Numbered from the stretch's first letter, positions 5,275-14,647 are shown. The stretch: 35,220 nt of DNA from Erysipelotrichales bacterium (GCA_022508565.1 JAFLUY010000013.1:1-35220), one strand, 5' to 3'. Program-made: numbers and translations. The notes: generated by a model from the letters alone, not told the origin.

Positions 5275-7335
5275 ATGCTAAAAAAATCTGAAGCTATTGA
5301 TAGACTACTAAGAGAAAATCCTGAATTAGGCCAAAGAAGATTTGGATTACCAGATATTGGTAAGAGGATTGATGGAGATTTTTTTAATCCAACAGTTCAA
5401 GCAATAGCTGATGCAATTGACTTTTATGGATATGAAGTAAGAGATGAACTTATAACAGTTTTAAAAGATATCGATTTAGGTGGAGGCAATCCAACTAATT
5501 TTAAACCTTTTCCTTTATCGATAAAAAGAATGAAGGAATCGTTAGATCATTCCCTAATGTTTAAATATCCTTATACAGAAGGTGATGACAACATTAGAAA
5601 AATTTTACTTGATTATGTTGAAGAACTAGGTTTTATAAATGATCATCCATATTCCTATGAAGACATTGATGATAAAGGTTTATGCGTTCATAATATTACA
5701 TTCTTACCATCAACATCTATCGCGTTTAATTATATTATCAATATTATTGCAAAGCCAGGAGATGTAATTTTAATCCCAGGACCAAACTATGGCTTATTTA
5801 CAATACGTGCAGAAAGAGCAGGAGCAGAGGTTGAAATATTACCACTTTCTAAAGAAGATAAATGGCTTGTTAATCCAGAAAAACTAGCCGCAAAAATTGA
5901 CGACATAAATGAATCATTACAAAAAGTTTATAATAGAAGAAAAGGTTATGTTCCAAGAGTAGTAGCTTTTTTAAATACTAATCCATCTAATCCAACTGGT
6001 AAAGTTATGGGCGAGTCTGAAGTAAAAAGACTAGAAGCTATTTCTAAGGTATGTTTAGAAAGAGGAACATTTGTAATTGATGATTTAGTTTACCGTGATC
6101 TTGTTTTTGATGAAAAAAATATAGCAAAACCAATTTCAACAATACCTGGGTCTTTTAGAAATACAATTTCATTATTTGGTTTATCAAAAAGTTATGGACT
6201 TGCTTCCCTACGTGCCGGTTTTGTTGTAGCTGATGAAATAATTATTAGAGAACTTATAAATAGAATATTCCAAGGTATGGATTCAGCACCTGATATAGTT
6301 GGACAAGCACTTGCTGGAGCTTATAATATAACTGAAGAAAGAAAAAAAGTTTATAATGAATATTTTACTGAATTAAGGGATATTTACAGATATAAATATA
6401 ATTTACTTGTTTCATTAGTTAGTGGAATTGATGCAGTAGATCCTAAATATAAAGAAAGAGTATTAAATACAATTAATTCATCAGGATTAGAAAAAAAAGA
6501 AATAAAGAAATTATTAGAAGGAATGCCTTATGTTGAAATTCCTGAAAATTTAATTCCAGATGCCGGTTTCTTTGTAATGTTAGATTTCACTAAGATAAAG
6601 GGTATGAAATATAAAGGAAGCATCATTAATACGGAAAGAGATTTACTTAAATTCTTCTATAAAACATGTCGTATAAGATTTCTAATTGGTCAATCAATAT
6701 CTTGGCCAAACGAAGAAGAATTAATTGGTCGCGTTACTTTTGCATTAGAAGATGACCTAATGATAAATGCTTTTAAATTAATGAGTGATGCATTAACTAA
6801 ATTAATGCCAGGCGATGAATATATGATTCGTAAGAATAGATTAGAAGATCAAGAACAAATGGCGCATATTAAAGTGGATGGATGGCGCAATGCCTACGAT
6901 AATATTGTTTCTGCAAAATATTTAAAATCATTAGATTATCAGAAACAAACAGAACGTTATATTGCATCATTTGAAGAATACAAAGATTTAGTAATTGTAG
7001 CTGTTAAGGGTGATGAGGTTTTAGGTTACTCTTGCTACGATATAAAAGAAAATGAAAAATATGACTCTGAACTTGTGAGTTTATATATTAAACCAGATTT
7101 TTTAAATAAAGGAATTGGCTCATCTTTATTAAAAGAAACAGCCAAGATACTTTATGAAAGAAATTGTAAGAATATGATTATCTGGTGTTTTAAAGACAAT
7201 GAAAACGCCAAAAAATTCTATAAGGAATTGGGTGGAAACATTGTTGAAGAAAAAGTTGCTTTAATTGGCGATGAATCTTATGAAGAGGTATGTTTCTATT
7301 TTGATTTAGAATTCTTAAATGAAAATCCGTTCTAG
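5275..7335 (+). CDS. Fusion protein: PLP-dependent class I/II aminotransferase + GNAT acetyltransferase
   Basis: A 686-aa two-domain protein. Residues 1 to ~510 are a fold-type I aminotransferase: LNTNPSNPTGK near 237 (cofactor-binding Asn), VIDDLVYRDL near 268 (Asp and Tyr), GLSKSYGLASLRAG with the PLP-binding Lys near 305, and GRVTFAL near 485 with a likely carboxylate-binding Arg. Its length (families are usually ~400 aa) and N-terminal part resemble the aspartate aminotransferase/aspartate 4-decarboxylase type. Residues ~516-686 are a GNAT domain: GWRNAYDNIVSA near 537, the acetyl-CoA-binding segment YIKPDFLNKGIGSSLL near 600, and NENAKKFYKELGG near 640. Start: ATG 5275 has AAGGA nine bases upstream; a longer frame would run through the tRNA. 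A pathway making an amino acid or amine and then acetylating it is plausible; the substrate is unknown. Confidence 0.88.
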   Translation: MLKKSEAIDRLLRENPELGQRRFGLPDIGKRIDGDFFNPTVQAIADAIDFYGYEVRDELITVLKDIDLGGGNPTNFKPFPLSIKRMKESLDHSLMFKYPYTEGDDNIRKILLDYVEELGFINDHPYSYEDIDDKGLCVHNITFLPSTSIAFNYIINIIAKPGDVILIPGPNYGLFTIRAERAGAEVEILPLSKEDKWLVNPEKLAAKIDDINESLQKVYNRRKGYVPRVVAFLNTNPSNPTGKVMGESEVKRLEAISKVCLERGTFVIDDLVYRDLVFDEKNIAKPISTIPGSFRNTISLFGLSKSYGLASLRAGFVVADEIIIRELINRIFQGMDSAPDIVGQALAGAYNITEERKKVYNEYFTELRDIYRYKYNLLVSLVSGIDAVDPKYKERVLNTINSSGLEKKEIKKLLEGMPYVEIPENLIPDAGFFVMLDFTKIKGMKYKGSIINTERDLLKFFYKTCRIRFLIGQSISWPNEEELIGRVTFALEDDLMINAFKLMSDALTKLMPGDEYMIRKNRLEDQEQMAHIKVDGWRNAYDNIVSAKYLKSLDYQKQTERYIASFEEYKDLVIVAVKGDEVLGYSCYDIKENEKYDSELVSLYIKPDFLNKGIGSSLLKETAKILYERNCKNMIIWCFKDNENAKKFYKELGGNIVEEKVALIGDESYEEVCFYFDLEFLNENPF

Positions 7336-7345
7336 GGGGTATATT

Positions 7346-7879
7346 ATGGACTTTTTAACAGAAGAACAACAACAAAATGTACAAGAAGTAATTATATCTA
7401 TAAAAGCTTTTGAAGAAGGCAATCTTGACTTTTACGATGATATGATTCTAATAATTGAACAAATTAAGAATTATAAAAATAAGATGAGGTTTTATACTAC
7501 CTTTTATAAATTATTACTAAATTATTCAAGATTCAAATATAAACTTCAAGGTTTAGTAAATAATGATCTTGAAGAACTTTATTCATCATGTATAAGTGAT
7601 TTAAGCTTTTTTAAGGAATGTGAAAAAATAATAGGAAAGTATTTGAGTATTGGTGAAAAATCTGGAAATTATCCAGATTTAGAGGCGGCATACTTACTAA
7701 CTATTCATCTATCTGGTTTGTTACATTGTTTTAATGATTATCTAGATGAAATTAATACTTTAGCCAAAAACCAAGTGTTAGAGTTTGGATACACAGGGGA
7801 TTCAAAAGCACTAAAAAGACGCGAAGAAAGAATGACTACAATTGCAACTTTAGCTAACGCTATTAAAGTTCAAGAATAA
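7346..7879 (+). CDS. Uncharacterised 177-aa helical protein
   Basis: I do not recognise this protein. It is soluble, acidic and predicted mostly helical, with a Tyr/Leu-rich middle (about residues 50-75), no membrane segment and no conserved Cys or His cluster. ATG 7346 is preceded by AGGGGG that overlaps the stop codon of the aminotransferase-GNAT gene, so the two are probably translated together. A bidirectional terminator follows at once. A role beside the fusion enzyme is possible from context only. Confidence 0.75.
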   Translation: MDFLTEEQQQNVQEVIISIKAFEEGNLDFYDDMILIIEQIKNYKNKMRFYTTFYKLLLNYSRFKYKLQGLVNNDLEELYSSCISDLSFFKECEKIIGKYLSIGEKSGNYPDLEAAYLLTIHLSGLLHCFNDYLDEINTLAKNQVLEFGYTGDSKALKRREERMTTIATLANAIKVQE

Positions 7880-7908
7880 AAAAACAAGTTGGTTTCCAAC
7901 TTGTTTTA
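7880..7908. terminator. Bidirectional terminator
   Basis: Perfect 9-bp stem ACAAGTTGG (7884-7892) / CCAACTTGT (7896-7904), with A run before and T run after, between two convergent genes. The stop codon of the minus-strand gene lies at its right edge. Confidence 0.85.
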
Positions 7909-8142
7909 CATTGCCTTCATTAAAACTTCTTTATCCTCTTGCATTTTATCTAATTCTTTATATATATCATTTTCAATTCCAGCATTTACATCAGTTAAAT
8001 CTATTGGCATACTACTTGGCATATATAATTGAGATATATTATTTACAACTATCGTTCTTGTTATATCTTCTGTTATTCCAGTAATTATACTTAGAACTTT
8101 CGAGTAATGTTCTATATCAATTATATTTGGTAAATCTCCCAT
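7906..8142 (-). CDS. Uncharacterised 78-aa protein
   Basis: A small acidic soluble protein I do not recognise. It begins MGDLPNIIDIEHY and ends in a charged helix (KELDKMQEDKEVLMKAM). AAGGGGG lies about eight bases before its ATG on the minus strand, and a well-formed promoter lies just upstream (8171-8199), so it is a real gene rather than a chance frame. Confidence 0.7.
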   Translation of the reverse strand: MGDLPNIIDIEHYSKVLSIITGITEDITRTIVVNNISQLYMPSSMPIDLTDVNAGIENDIYKELDKMQEDKEVLMKAM

Positions 8143-8170
8143 TTAAATTGCCCCCTTTGAATTGAGTACT

Positions 8171-8199
8171 ATAATAGCACAATTGAACTATTGATGCAA
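8171..8199 (-). promoter_or_regulatory. Promoter of the 78-aa gene, overlapping the end of the upstream gene
   Basis: Minus strand: TTGCAT (8199-8194), exactly 17 bases, TATTAT (8176-8171). The -35 and part of the spacer lie within the last four codons of the preceding minus-strand gene. Confidence 0.65.
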
Positions 8200-8943
8200 G
8201 GTCTTTTTATTAATAATCGTTGCTGCATTATTTTTGAAATAGTTATATTGCCAATATGGTAGATCAAAGCCATATTTTAATTTTGAATAAATATTATATT
8301 TTGGTTTATAAGAGCCACTTATTTTCATAACATTTTTTGAAATTATATGAGCTGGTGAAATAAGTTTTTTATGCTTAATTATATATCCACTTAATAATGA
8401 TTCAGCAAGCCAATCTCTAAAGTATCCATATAATTCTTCATTTTTTATTTTTGTTTTAATGACATACAACACAACTTCAAGAGAAGTAACTATAGCTTCT
8501 CTTTCAAAAGAAAAGCAATCGTAATATTTATCATATAATTCTTTAGTTAATGTAGAAAAACATAATATTTCTGTTTTCATATAAATACGAATAGGTTTTC
8601 TACTAGTACGTGCATAATAGTTTTGTAATATATGAACTATTTCATGGACAAGAGAAGTTAAAATATAAAGATTAGTAAATATAACTAATTCATGTTTATC
8701 TTCTTTGCCATAATTATTTTCTGCATCATTTATCATTTCTTCATAGTTTATTTTTAAAGTACGCTCACCAAAATGATAAAATGCTAAATGTTCAATGTCA
8801 TTAGTAAATATAATATCTTTTAGATAATCATTTAATTCAAACTCATTAACTATTTCCCAGATATAATTTTCTATATCTTTTTTTGTGAATATTTGGTGTT
8901 CTATATTCTTTAAAATATTATTTCTTACAAAAATAGAAAGCAT
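8188..8943 (-). CDS. Putative zincin-type metallopeptidase (HExxH protein)
   Basis: A 251-aa soluble protein with SLVHEIVHILQN near residue 127, an HExxH zinc-binding site on a helix, and FEREA near 175 that could give the third zinc ligand (Glu). No signal peptide or membrane segment is visible in the preferred form. Start: the codon at 8943 has AAGGTG just upstream; the longer form (from 8994) has no ribosome site and its start overlaps the divergent promoter. I cannot assign it to a named peptidase family, and enzymatic activity is inferred from the motif alone. It is divergent from another HExxH/HExxxH-type protein, DUF3267-like, at 9011. Confidence 0.7.
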   Translation of the reverse strand: MLSIFVRNNILKNIEHQIFTKKDIENYIWEIVNEFELNDYLKDIIFTNDIEHLAFYHFGERTLKINYEEMINDAENNYGKEDKHELVIFTNLYILTSLVHEIVHILQNYYARTSRKPIRIYMKTEILCFSTLTKELYDKYYDCFSFEREAIVTSLEVVLYVIKTKIKNEELYGYFRDWLAESLLSGYIIKHKKLISPAHIISKNVMKISGSYKPKYNIYSKLKYGFDLPYWQYNYFKNNAATIINKKTLHQ

Positions 8944-8962
8944 AATATCACCTTGGTTGTTT

Positions 8963-8968
8963 ATTATA
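8963..8968 (-). promoter_or_regulatory. -10 box of the HExxH gene
   Basis: TATAAT on the minus strand, 20 bases before the start codon. It sits within 20 bases of the opposing promoter at 8987-8995, so the two genes share a control region. Confidence 0.55.
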
Positions 8969-8986
8969 ACAAAAATGTCTAAAATG

Positions 8987-8995
8987 TGGTACAAT
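8987..8995 (+). promoter_or_regulatory. Extended -10 promoter of the DUF3267/ABC unit
   Basis: TGGTACAAT (TG-n-TACAAT), 15 bases before the GTG start at 9011. It faces away from the minus-strand promoter at 8963. Confidence 0.6.
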
Positions 8996-9010
8996 TATTT
9001 AGGTGGTAAT

Positions 9011-9673
9011 GTGAAAAAATACTATAAATATGAATTAAATATGTCTATCATGAATATACTTTCAGTAGTGATTTTTATTGGTTTCTTAGCTATTATAAGT
9101 ATAAGTGGTTATGACATAACTGAAAATATTAATTATTCTTTTTACATTATTGGAATTATTTTTTATCTTATATTACATGAAGTATTACATGGATTAGGTT
9201 ATAGTTTTTTTGCTAAAGATAAAAAGAATATAAAATTTGGTATAGCTTTAGAAAAGGGGGTATTATACGCTGCTTGTCAAGAAGCTTTAAATAAAAAACA
9301 AATTCTAATTTCACTTATGCTTCCAACATTATTACTATCAGTTATTGCTCTTCCAGTTGGTTTAATATTTAATTTTAATTGGTTAGTAATATTTTCAATT
9401 ATTAATCTTGGAGGATCTATTGCTGATATATTAATGATGATACTTATTATTCGTGCACCAAAAGATGTTGCATATTTAGATTACAACACAGATATAGGAG
9501 TATATTTAATATCTGAATGTGATATGAGCAATCTTAAATCGTTTGGTTTTATCCTTACTGATCAAGGACAAGAAAACAAAAAAGAAATAGATAAAAGTAT
9601 AAAAAGATTTTATATTTCAAAGTATTCGTGTATAATACTTGCAATTGTGTTTTTAATTTGTATAATTTTATAA
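9011..9673 (+). CDS. DUF3267-like membrane protein (putative zincin peptidase)
   Basis: A 220-aa protein with about four membrane helices. The second helix runs into LILHEVLHGLGYSFF near residue 58, and CQEALNKKQILISLMLP follows near 94; both match the DUF3267 family, predicted membrane zinc peptidases (H-E-x-x-H). The start is probably GTG 9011, with AGGTGG four bases before it; ATG codons further in lack a ribosome site. The ABC exporter gene begins 20 bases after its stop, so they are co-transcribed. Proteolysis of a peptide handled by the exporter, or of a membrane regulator, is possible but unproven. Confidence 0.75.
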   Translation: MKKYYKYELNMSIMNILSVVIFIGFLAIISISGYDITENINYSFYIIGIIFYLILHEVLHGLGYSFFAKDKKNIKFGIALEKGVLYAACQEALNKKQILISLMLPTLLLSVIALPVGLIFNFNWLVIFSIINLGGSIADILMMILIIRAPKDVAYLDYNTDIGVYLISECDMSNLKSFGFILTDQGQENKKEIDKSIKRFYISKYSCIILAIVFLICIIL

Positions 9674-9692
9674 TTTTTATAGGAGGGGTATT

Positions 9693-12600
9693 ATGTTAGA
9701 TTTAAAAGGTATTTCAAAAATTTATAAAACAGCAGGTCTAACTCAAAAGGCCTTAGATAAAGTTAGTGTAAGTTTTAGAGAAAATGAATTTACATCAATA
9801 CTAGGTCCATCAGGGTCAGGGAAAACTACACTTTTAAATATTATTGGTGGTCTAGATGAATATACATCGGGTGATTTAATCGTTAATGATGTAAGTACTA
9901 AAAAATTTAAAGATAGAGATTGGGATTCTTATCGTAATCACAGAGTTGGTTTTATATTCCAAAGTTATAATTTAATTACTCATCAAACAATATTGAGAAA
10001 TGTTGAGTTAGCTTTAACTTTATCTGGTATTTCCAAAAATGAAAGAAGAAAAAGAGCATTAAACGCTTTAAAAGAAGTCGGATTAGAAAAACATGTTCAT
10101 AAAAAACCAAATCAGTTATCTGGTGGACAAATGCAAAGGGTTGCAATTGCAAGAGCGTTAGTTAATGACCCAGAAATAATCTTGGCGGATGAACCAACAG
10201 GTGCGCTTGACTCTGATACTAGTGTTCAAATTATGAATTTACTTAAGAAAATATCTGAAGATAAGTTAGTAATTATGGTAACGCATAATCCAGAATTGGC
10301 AGAAGAATATTCGAGTAGAATAATAAAAATTAAAGATGGCAAAATTATATCGGATTCACATCCATATAATGGAAAATCTAAGAAAAAAGTATCTAAAGAA
10401 AATATAGATGCTAAAACCAAGAAGACAAAAATGTCATACATAACAGCGCTTTCATTATCATTTAATAATTTAATGACTAAGAAAGCAAGAACCTTACTGG
10501 TTTCTATTGCAGGTTCAATAGGTATAATAGGGATTGCTTTAATACTTGCAGTTTCTACAGGATTCCAAAATTATGTAGACTCAATTCAAGAAGATACATT
10601 AACTTCATATCCACTTTCAATTCAACAAGAATCAACTGATATTACAAGTGTTTTATTATCAATGACAGCCGGAGATAACGAAGGCGCTAGTGGAAATGAA
10701 GTAAAAGAACAACAATATATTACATCAATGCTTTCTAGTGTTAGCACAAATGATTTAAAAAGTTTTAAAGAGTATTTTGAAAAAAATTATAAAAATAAAG
10801 ATAAGGACCTTTCAAATGTTGAATATGCCTATAGTGTTGATCCAAATATCTACACAATTGATGCAACTAAAAAGTTAGCAAGAGTTAATCCAAGTAGTCT
10901 ATTTAGTTCAATGTGGGGTTCAAATAATATAATGAGTTCATATTCGTCAATGGCATCAATATTTACCCAAATGGTAGATAATCGTGAAGAAATAAAAAAA
11001 GACTATGACGTATTAGCTGGTCGTTGGCCAGAAAAGTATGATGAAATGATGATAGTTTTGTCAGAACCAAATTCTATTTCTGATTTACTTGTTTATTCAT
11101 TAGGTCTACGTGATACTGATGAGTTATCTAAAATGATTACAAGTGTAATGAGTGGCGAAACAGTTGATATAACTAACGAACCTTTAACTCTATCATATGA
11201 TGATTTATTAAATGTTGATTTAAGATTAGTAATGCCAGCTGACACATATAAATATAATTCTAAATATGATGTTTACGAAGATATGACAAATGATGAAAAG
11301 TTTATGAATAAATTATATGATAAAGCAACTAGATTAAAAATAGTTGGTGTAGTTGCAGCAAAAGAAGGCATATCAGCATCCCCTTTAAGCCCAGGAGTTG
11401 CATATACATCAGAATTAATAGACTATATTATTGATTATTCTGAAGAAACTGATGTTGTAAAAAAACAATTAAAGAACAGTGAAATTAATGTATTCTCAGG
11501 AAATAGATTTGATAGCAATAAAAACAGTTTTGATTTTGAGTTTACCGACTTAGTTAAAGTTGATAATAAAAAATTACAAAGTGCTTTCAATATTAATATT
11601 GATCAAGAAACACTAGAAAAAGAAACTCAAAAATATATGGCAGAAATAAATGATGCTATCACTACAGATATTACACCTGCCAAAAAAATGTTCAGTGATA
11701 ACCTAAATATATTTGCTAAGGATTTATTAGATAGGATAAATGAAAAAAACTCATCAACTGATATTGATATATTAATTAGTAATTACTTGAGCAGTGATGA
11801 TGCAAAAAAAGCTTTATCTAAGATGGAAAGTGAATATGTCATTCCAGTTGAAGCACTAAAAACAGCATACGCCGGCTTATTAAAAGTACCATTAAGTGGC
11901 TATTTAGCAGCATATAATCCTGATTTTAGTGAGAATATACTAAAACCTATAAAAGAAAATATAATTTCACAATTTACTGAATCTGCACTTGTAACTGGAA
12001 CTGTAGAAACTATGGCTAAAACTATGATGGAAGCAAAAATAAAAAAAATAGTTTTAACAAAAGTTGGAGAGTTAACTTCAAATTTAACAAGCAGTTTTGC
12101 TGCCGCCTTCAATGTTGATGAGAAAAAGATAGCTTCGGCATTTACTCTTAACTTTAGTGAAGATGAGCTTGCTAGAGTAGTTAATGCAATGATGAATCCT
12201 AGTGAAACAACTCAAAAAACTAATTTGATAACACTAGGATATCAAGATAGAGAAGAACCTACATATATCTTATTCTATTTTAATAGTTTTGATGGAAAAG
12301 AAAACTTTATATCGTTCATAGACAATTATAATGAAAAAGTTGATGAAGAAAAAGAAATTAAATATACAGATGCAACAGGTATTTTAATGTCATCTGTTAA
12401 AACAATTGTTAATGCTGTAAGTTATGTTTTAATTGCTTTTGTATCTATTTCATTAGTTGTTTCTAGTATTATGATCGGCGTTATTACGTATATTTCAGTT
12501 TATGAGAGAACAAAGGAAATTGGTATCTTAAGAGCGATTGGTGCATCTAAAGGAAATATATCTTCAATCTTTAATGCTGAAACATTTATTATTGGTCTAC

Positions 12601-12821
12601 TTTCTGGAGTTTTAGGAATCGCGATTTCTTACTCATTTATACCAATAATTAATGGAATATTGCATAAATTTACGGGAAATATTCCATTATCTGCAACACT
12701 TGCAATTAATCATGCAATAATATTAATTGTTTTAGCGATTATCTTAACATTAATTGGCGGATTAATACCATCTCGTATGGCAAGTAAAAAAGATCCAGTT
12801 GAAGCTTTAAGAACTGAATAA
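9693..12821 (+). CDS. MacB-type ABC exporter, ATPase and permease in one chain
   Basis: A 1042-aa protein. Residues 1-~225 are an ABC ATPase of the LolD/MacB type: Walker A LGPSGSGKTT near 37, signature LSGGQMQRVA near 142, Walker B ILADEPTGALD near 162 and the H loop MVTHN near 195. A basic linker (~228-250) leads to the first membrane helix (~265-290). A large outer domain of ~630 residues follows, then three membrane helices (~915-1035) in an FtsX domain ending PSRMASKKDPVEALRTE. This is the MacB/FtsX mechanotransmission layout, which works on substrates at or outside the membrane. The outer domain is larger than in classic MacB (~200 aa), as often seen in gut Bacillota. AGGAGGGG precedes the ATG, and a hairpin terminator follows. 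Substrate unknown; bacteriocin or host-peptide export, or a signalling role, are options. Confidence 0.92.
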   Translation: MLDLKGISKIYKTAGLTQKALDKVSVSFRENEFTSILGPSGSGKTTLLNIIGGLDEYTSGDLIVNDVSTKKFKDRDWDSYRNHRVGFIFQSYNLITHQTILRNVELALTLSGISKNERRKRALNALKEVGLEKHVHKKPNQLSGGQMQRVAIARALVNDPEIILADEPTGALDSDTSVQIMNLLKKISEDKLVIMVTHNPELAEEYSSRIIKIKDGKIISDSHPYNGKSKKKVSKENIDAKTKKTKMSYITALSLSFNNLMTKKARTLLVSIAGSIGIIGIALILAVSTGFQNYVDSIQEDTLTSYPLSIQQESTDITSVLLSMTAGDNEGASGNEVKEQQYITSMLSSVSTNDLKSFKEYFEKNYKNKDKDLSNVEYAYSVDPNIYTIDATKKLARVNPSSLFSSMWGSNNIMSSYSSMASIFTQMVDNREEIKKDYDVLAGRWPEKYDEMMIVLSEPNSISDLLVYSLGLRDTDELSKMITSVMSGETVDITNEPLTLSYDDLLNVDLRLVMPADTYKYNSKYDVYEDMTNDEKFMNKLYDKATRLKIVGVVAAKEGISASPLSPGVAYTSELIDYIIDYSEETDVVKKQLKNSEINVFSGNRFDSNKNSFDFEFTDLVKVDNKKLQSAFNINIDQETLEKETQKYMAEINDAITTDITPAKKMFSDNLNIFAKDLLDRINEKNSSTDIDILISNYLSSDDAKKALSKMESEYVIPVEALKTAYAGLLKVPLSGYLAAYNPDFSENILKPIKENIISQFTESALVTGTVETMAKTMMEAKIKKIVLTKVGELTSNLTSSFAAAFNVDEKKIASAFTLNFSEDELARVVNAMMNPSETTQKTNLITLGYQDREEPTYILFYFNSFDGKENFISFIDNYNEKVDEEKEIKYTDATGILMSSVKTIVNAVSYVLIAFVSISLVVSSIMIGVITYISVYERTKEIGILRAIGASKGNISSIFNAETFIIGLLSGVLGIAISYSFIPIINGILHKFTGNIPLSATLAINHAIILIVLAIILTLIGGLIPSRMASKKDPVEALRTE

Positions 12822-12850
12822 AAAATTACATAGAAATATGTAATTTTTTT
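12821..12850 (+). terminator. Terminator of the MacB-type exporter unit
   Basis: AAAAATTACAT (12821-12831) pairs with ATGTAATTTTT (12838-12848), followed by more T. Confidence 0.8.
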
Positions 12851-12902
12851 ACATATTTTTATGTCAAAAATTATCATTAATACATCTTCATTTATAAAGA
12901 CA

Positions 12903-12911
12903 TGATATAAT
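12903..12911 (+). promoter_or_regulatory. Extended -10 promoter of the first unknown-cluster unit
   Basis: TGATATAAT lies 26 bases before the ATG at 12938, followed by a near-perfect AAGGAGGT ribosome site. Confidence 0.7.
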
Positions 12912-12937
12912 TATTATAAATAAGGAGGTCGCTTGAT

Positions 12938-14647
12938 ATGAGTAAAGTTTTATCTTATGAAAAATTTCTTAATCATGATAATTTTTATACTCAAGAAGAA
13001 TTAATTAATCAATTTGGATCTCCAGTTAGTAGTAGTTTTACATCTTCTTTAGTTATTAAAAACGAAGATTTATTTTTGGAATATAAAAACGAAGACTTAA
13101 TATCAGTAAGTGAAGAAAAAAAGGTTAGTAAAAAATTAATACATGATATATTAAGTGATGAAGGAATGTTTAGATACATTCAAACTAATTTAAATAATTC
13201 ATCAGGTGTAGTTTTAAAAATTGATTATATGATGGATGCTAACCCTGTTTCTTCAATTACATTAACTAAAGCAGAATTAATAACTGCAATTAATCAAATA
13301 ATGAATGATCTTTCACAAAAAGAAAAAATGCGTTTTGCTTTTATTGAAAGTATATCACGCACATATTCATGTGAACAAAAATACAATGACTATACACATG
13401 AAGTCTTTGTCGATGGTTTGAAACTGGGAATACCAGCTTCAACCTTATTAAAAATAATAACTTGTGATGAAGAAACTTTTAATAACTTTTTAAATGGTTC
13501 AATAAACTTTGGCTATGATAAAGAATGTTTAGCTTTTGCATTAGTAGATTTTGTTGCACGTGAAAGAATCTTTGAAAAATTTGAATTTAAAGCTTCAACT
13601 ATTCAAAGATTTAATAAAATCCGCGATTTCTCCTTAATAGATTTTGAATCATTAAATCAAAATAGATCAAAAAATGATATTGGTAGAAATGGTGAAAGTG
13701 TACTAGAAAAAATAAATCTATCAGATGAACTTATGGCTTACTTAGATAAAGAAATGGATAAAACATATTCAAAATTTGAAAAGTCCGTATATTATTATTT
13801 AAAGTTATGTGAAGCATTAACTTATGATGCAAATTATTTTTTATCTTCATCACCAGAGCTTTTAGAAAACCATGAGAATACTGAATATATTAATTCAATA
13901 AGCACAACTAATAATGAAATAACTAAATATGATTTTACAATGATATTTGCTAGCATTTTATCAAAACTGCAAATTGATTTTACATTAGATCAAAACCTAG
14001 TGGCTGGAATTAACTCTAATGCACCTATGCTAACTTTTAGATATGGTGAATATTTAATTTCCTTAACTTCTTTTGAAAATCCTGACAGAAGTGATTTATT
14101 AAATGTTAAGATTAATGATGAAATAATTAATTTAACATGCATAAATAAAAATGAATTCACAAGAAATAAATTTAAAGAATTATTAAATCGTATTTATAGC
14201 AATATAACTAGAGAAAAAGCAAATGCTAAAGCATTTAAAGAATCACTAGAAAATTATAATAGTAGAAATAATATAAATGAAGTATCTATTCAAGAAAAAT
14301 TAAGAATTCTATTATTAGAGATAAATCGAACTAATTTAAAAGGAATAGACGCTATCGGTTATGTTAAAAAAATCATACAAAATATATTTTCTAATACCAA
14401 TCGAGTTAAATTAAATTATCTATGCAAAGAATCAAAGAGAAACTATTTAACTCCAGTAACAATAATTTCCGTTTTAAATGATGATGGATATGTATATTAT
14501 ATGATTGATCATACAAATCCAAATGGTGTAATGGAATTATCCAAAGAACAAGTAACAAGTGTATTAGGTTTAGGCGGAATGTATTATATAGATGATAATA
14601 GAATTCCCGGAATAAATAACTTTGTAGGTGAAAAATATGTTAGATAG
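12938..14647 (+). CDS. Uncharacterised 569-aa protein with a degenerate transglutaminase-like region
   Basis: No signal peptide or membrane helix. Residues ~285-395 have the layout of bacterial transglutaminase-like domains: YYLKLCEALTYDANYF (family pattern ylkLc..l.YD..yF), a helix at ITKYDFTMIFASILSKLQI where the catalytic Cys normally starts the helix, then strands ending YLISLTSFENPDRSDLLNVK (family pattern y..DlT....DL..vK.G). The expected Cys, His and Asp are not at those places, so if the assignment is right the domain is inactive and may bind rather than cut or cross-link. The rest is not recognised; the C-terminal part (~505-545, YVYYMIDHTNPNGVMELS) may be a small beta domain. First gene of a four-gene unit; its end overlaps the next start by 11 bases. 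Confidence 0.75.
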   Translation: MSKVLSYEKFLNHDNFYTQEELINQFGSPVSSSFTSSLVIKNEDLFLEYKNEDLISVSEEKKVSKKLIHDILSDEGMFRYIQTNLNNSSGVVLKIDYMMDANPVSSITLTKAELITAINQIMNDLSQKEKMRFAFIESISRTYSCEQKYNDYTHEVFVDGLKLGIPASTLLKIITCDEETFNNFLNGSINFGYDKECLAFALVDFVARERIFEKFEFKASTIQRFNKIRDFSLIDFESLNQNRSKNDIGRNGESVLEKINLSDELMAYLDKEMDKTYSKFEKSVYYYLKLCEALTYDANYFLSSSPELLENHENTEYINSISTTNNEITKYDFTMIFASILSKLQIDFTLDQNLVAGINSNAPMLTFRYGEYLISLTSFENPDRSDLLNVKINDEIINLTCINKNEFTRNKFKELLNRIYSNITREKANAKAFKESLENYNSRNNINEVSIQEKLRILLLEINRTNLKGIDAIGYVKKIIQNIFSNTNRVKLNYLCKESKRNYLTPVTIISVLNDDGYVYYMIDHTNPNGVMELSKEQVTSVLGLGGMYYIDDNRIPGINNFVGEKYVR

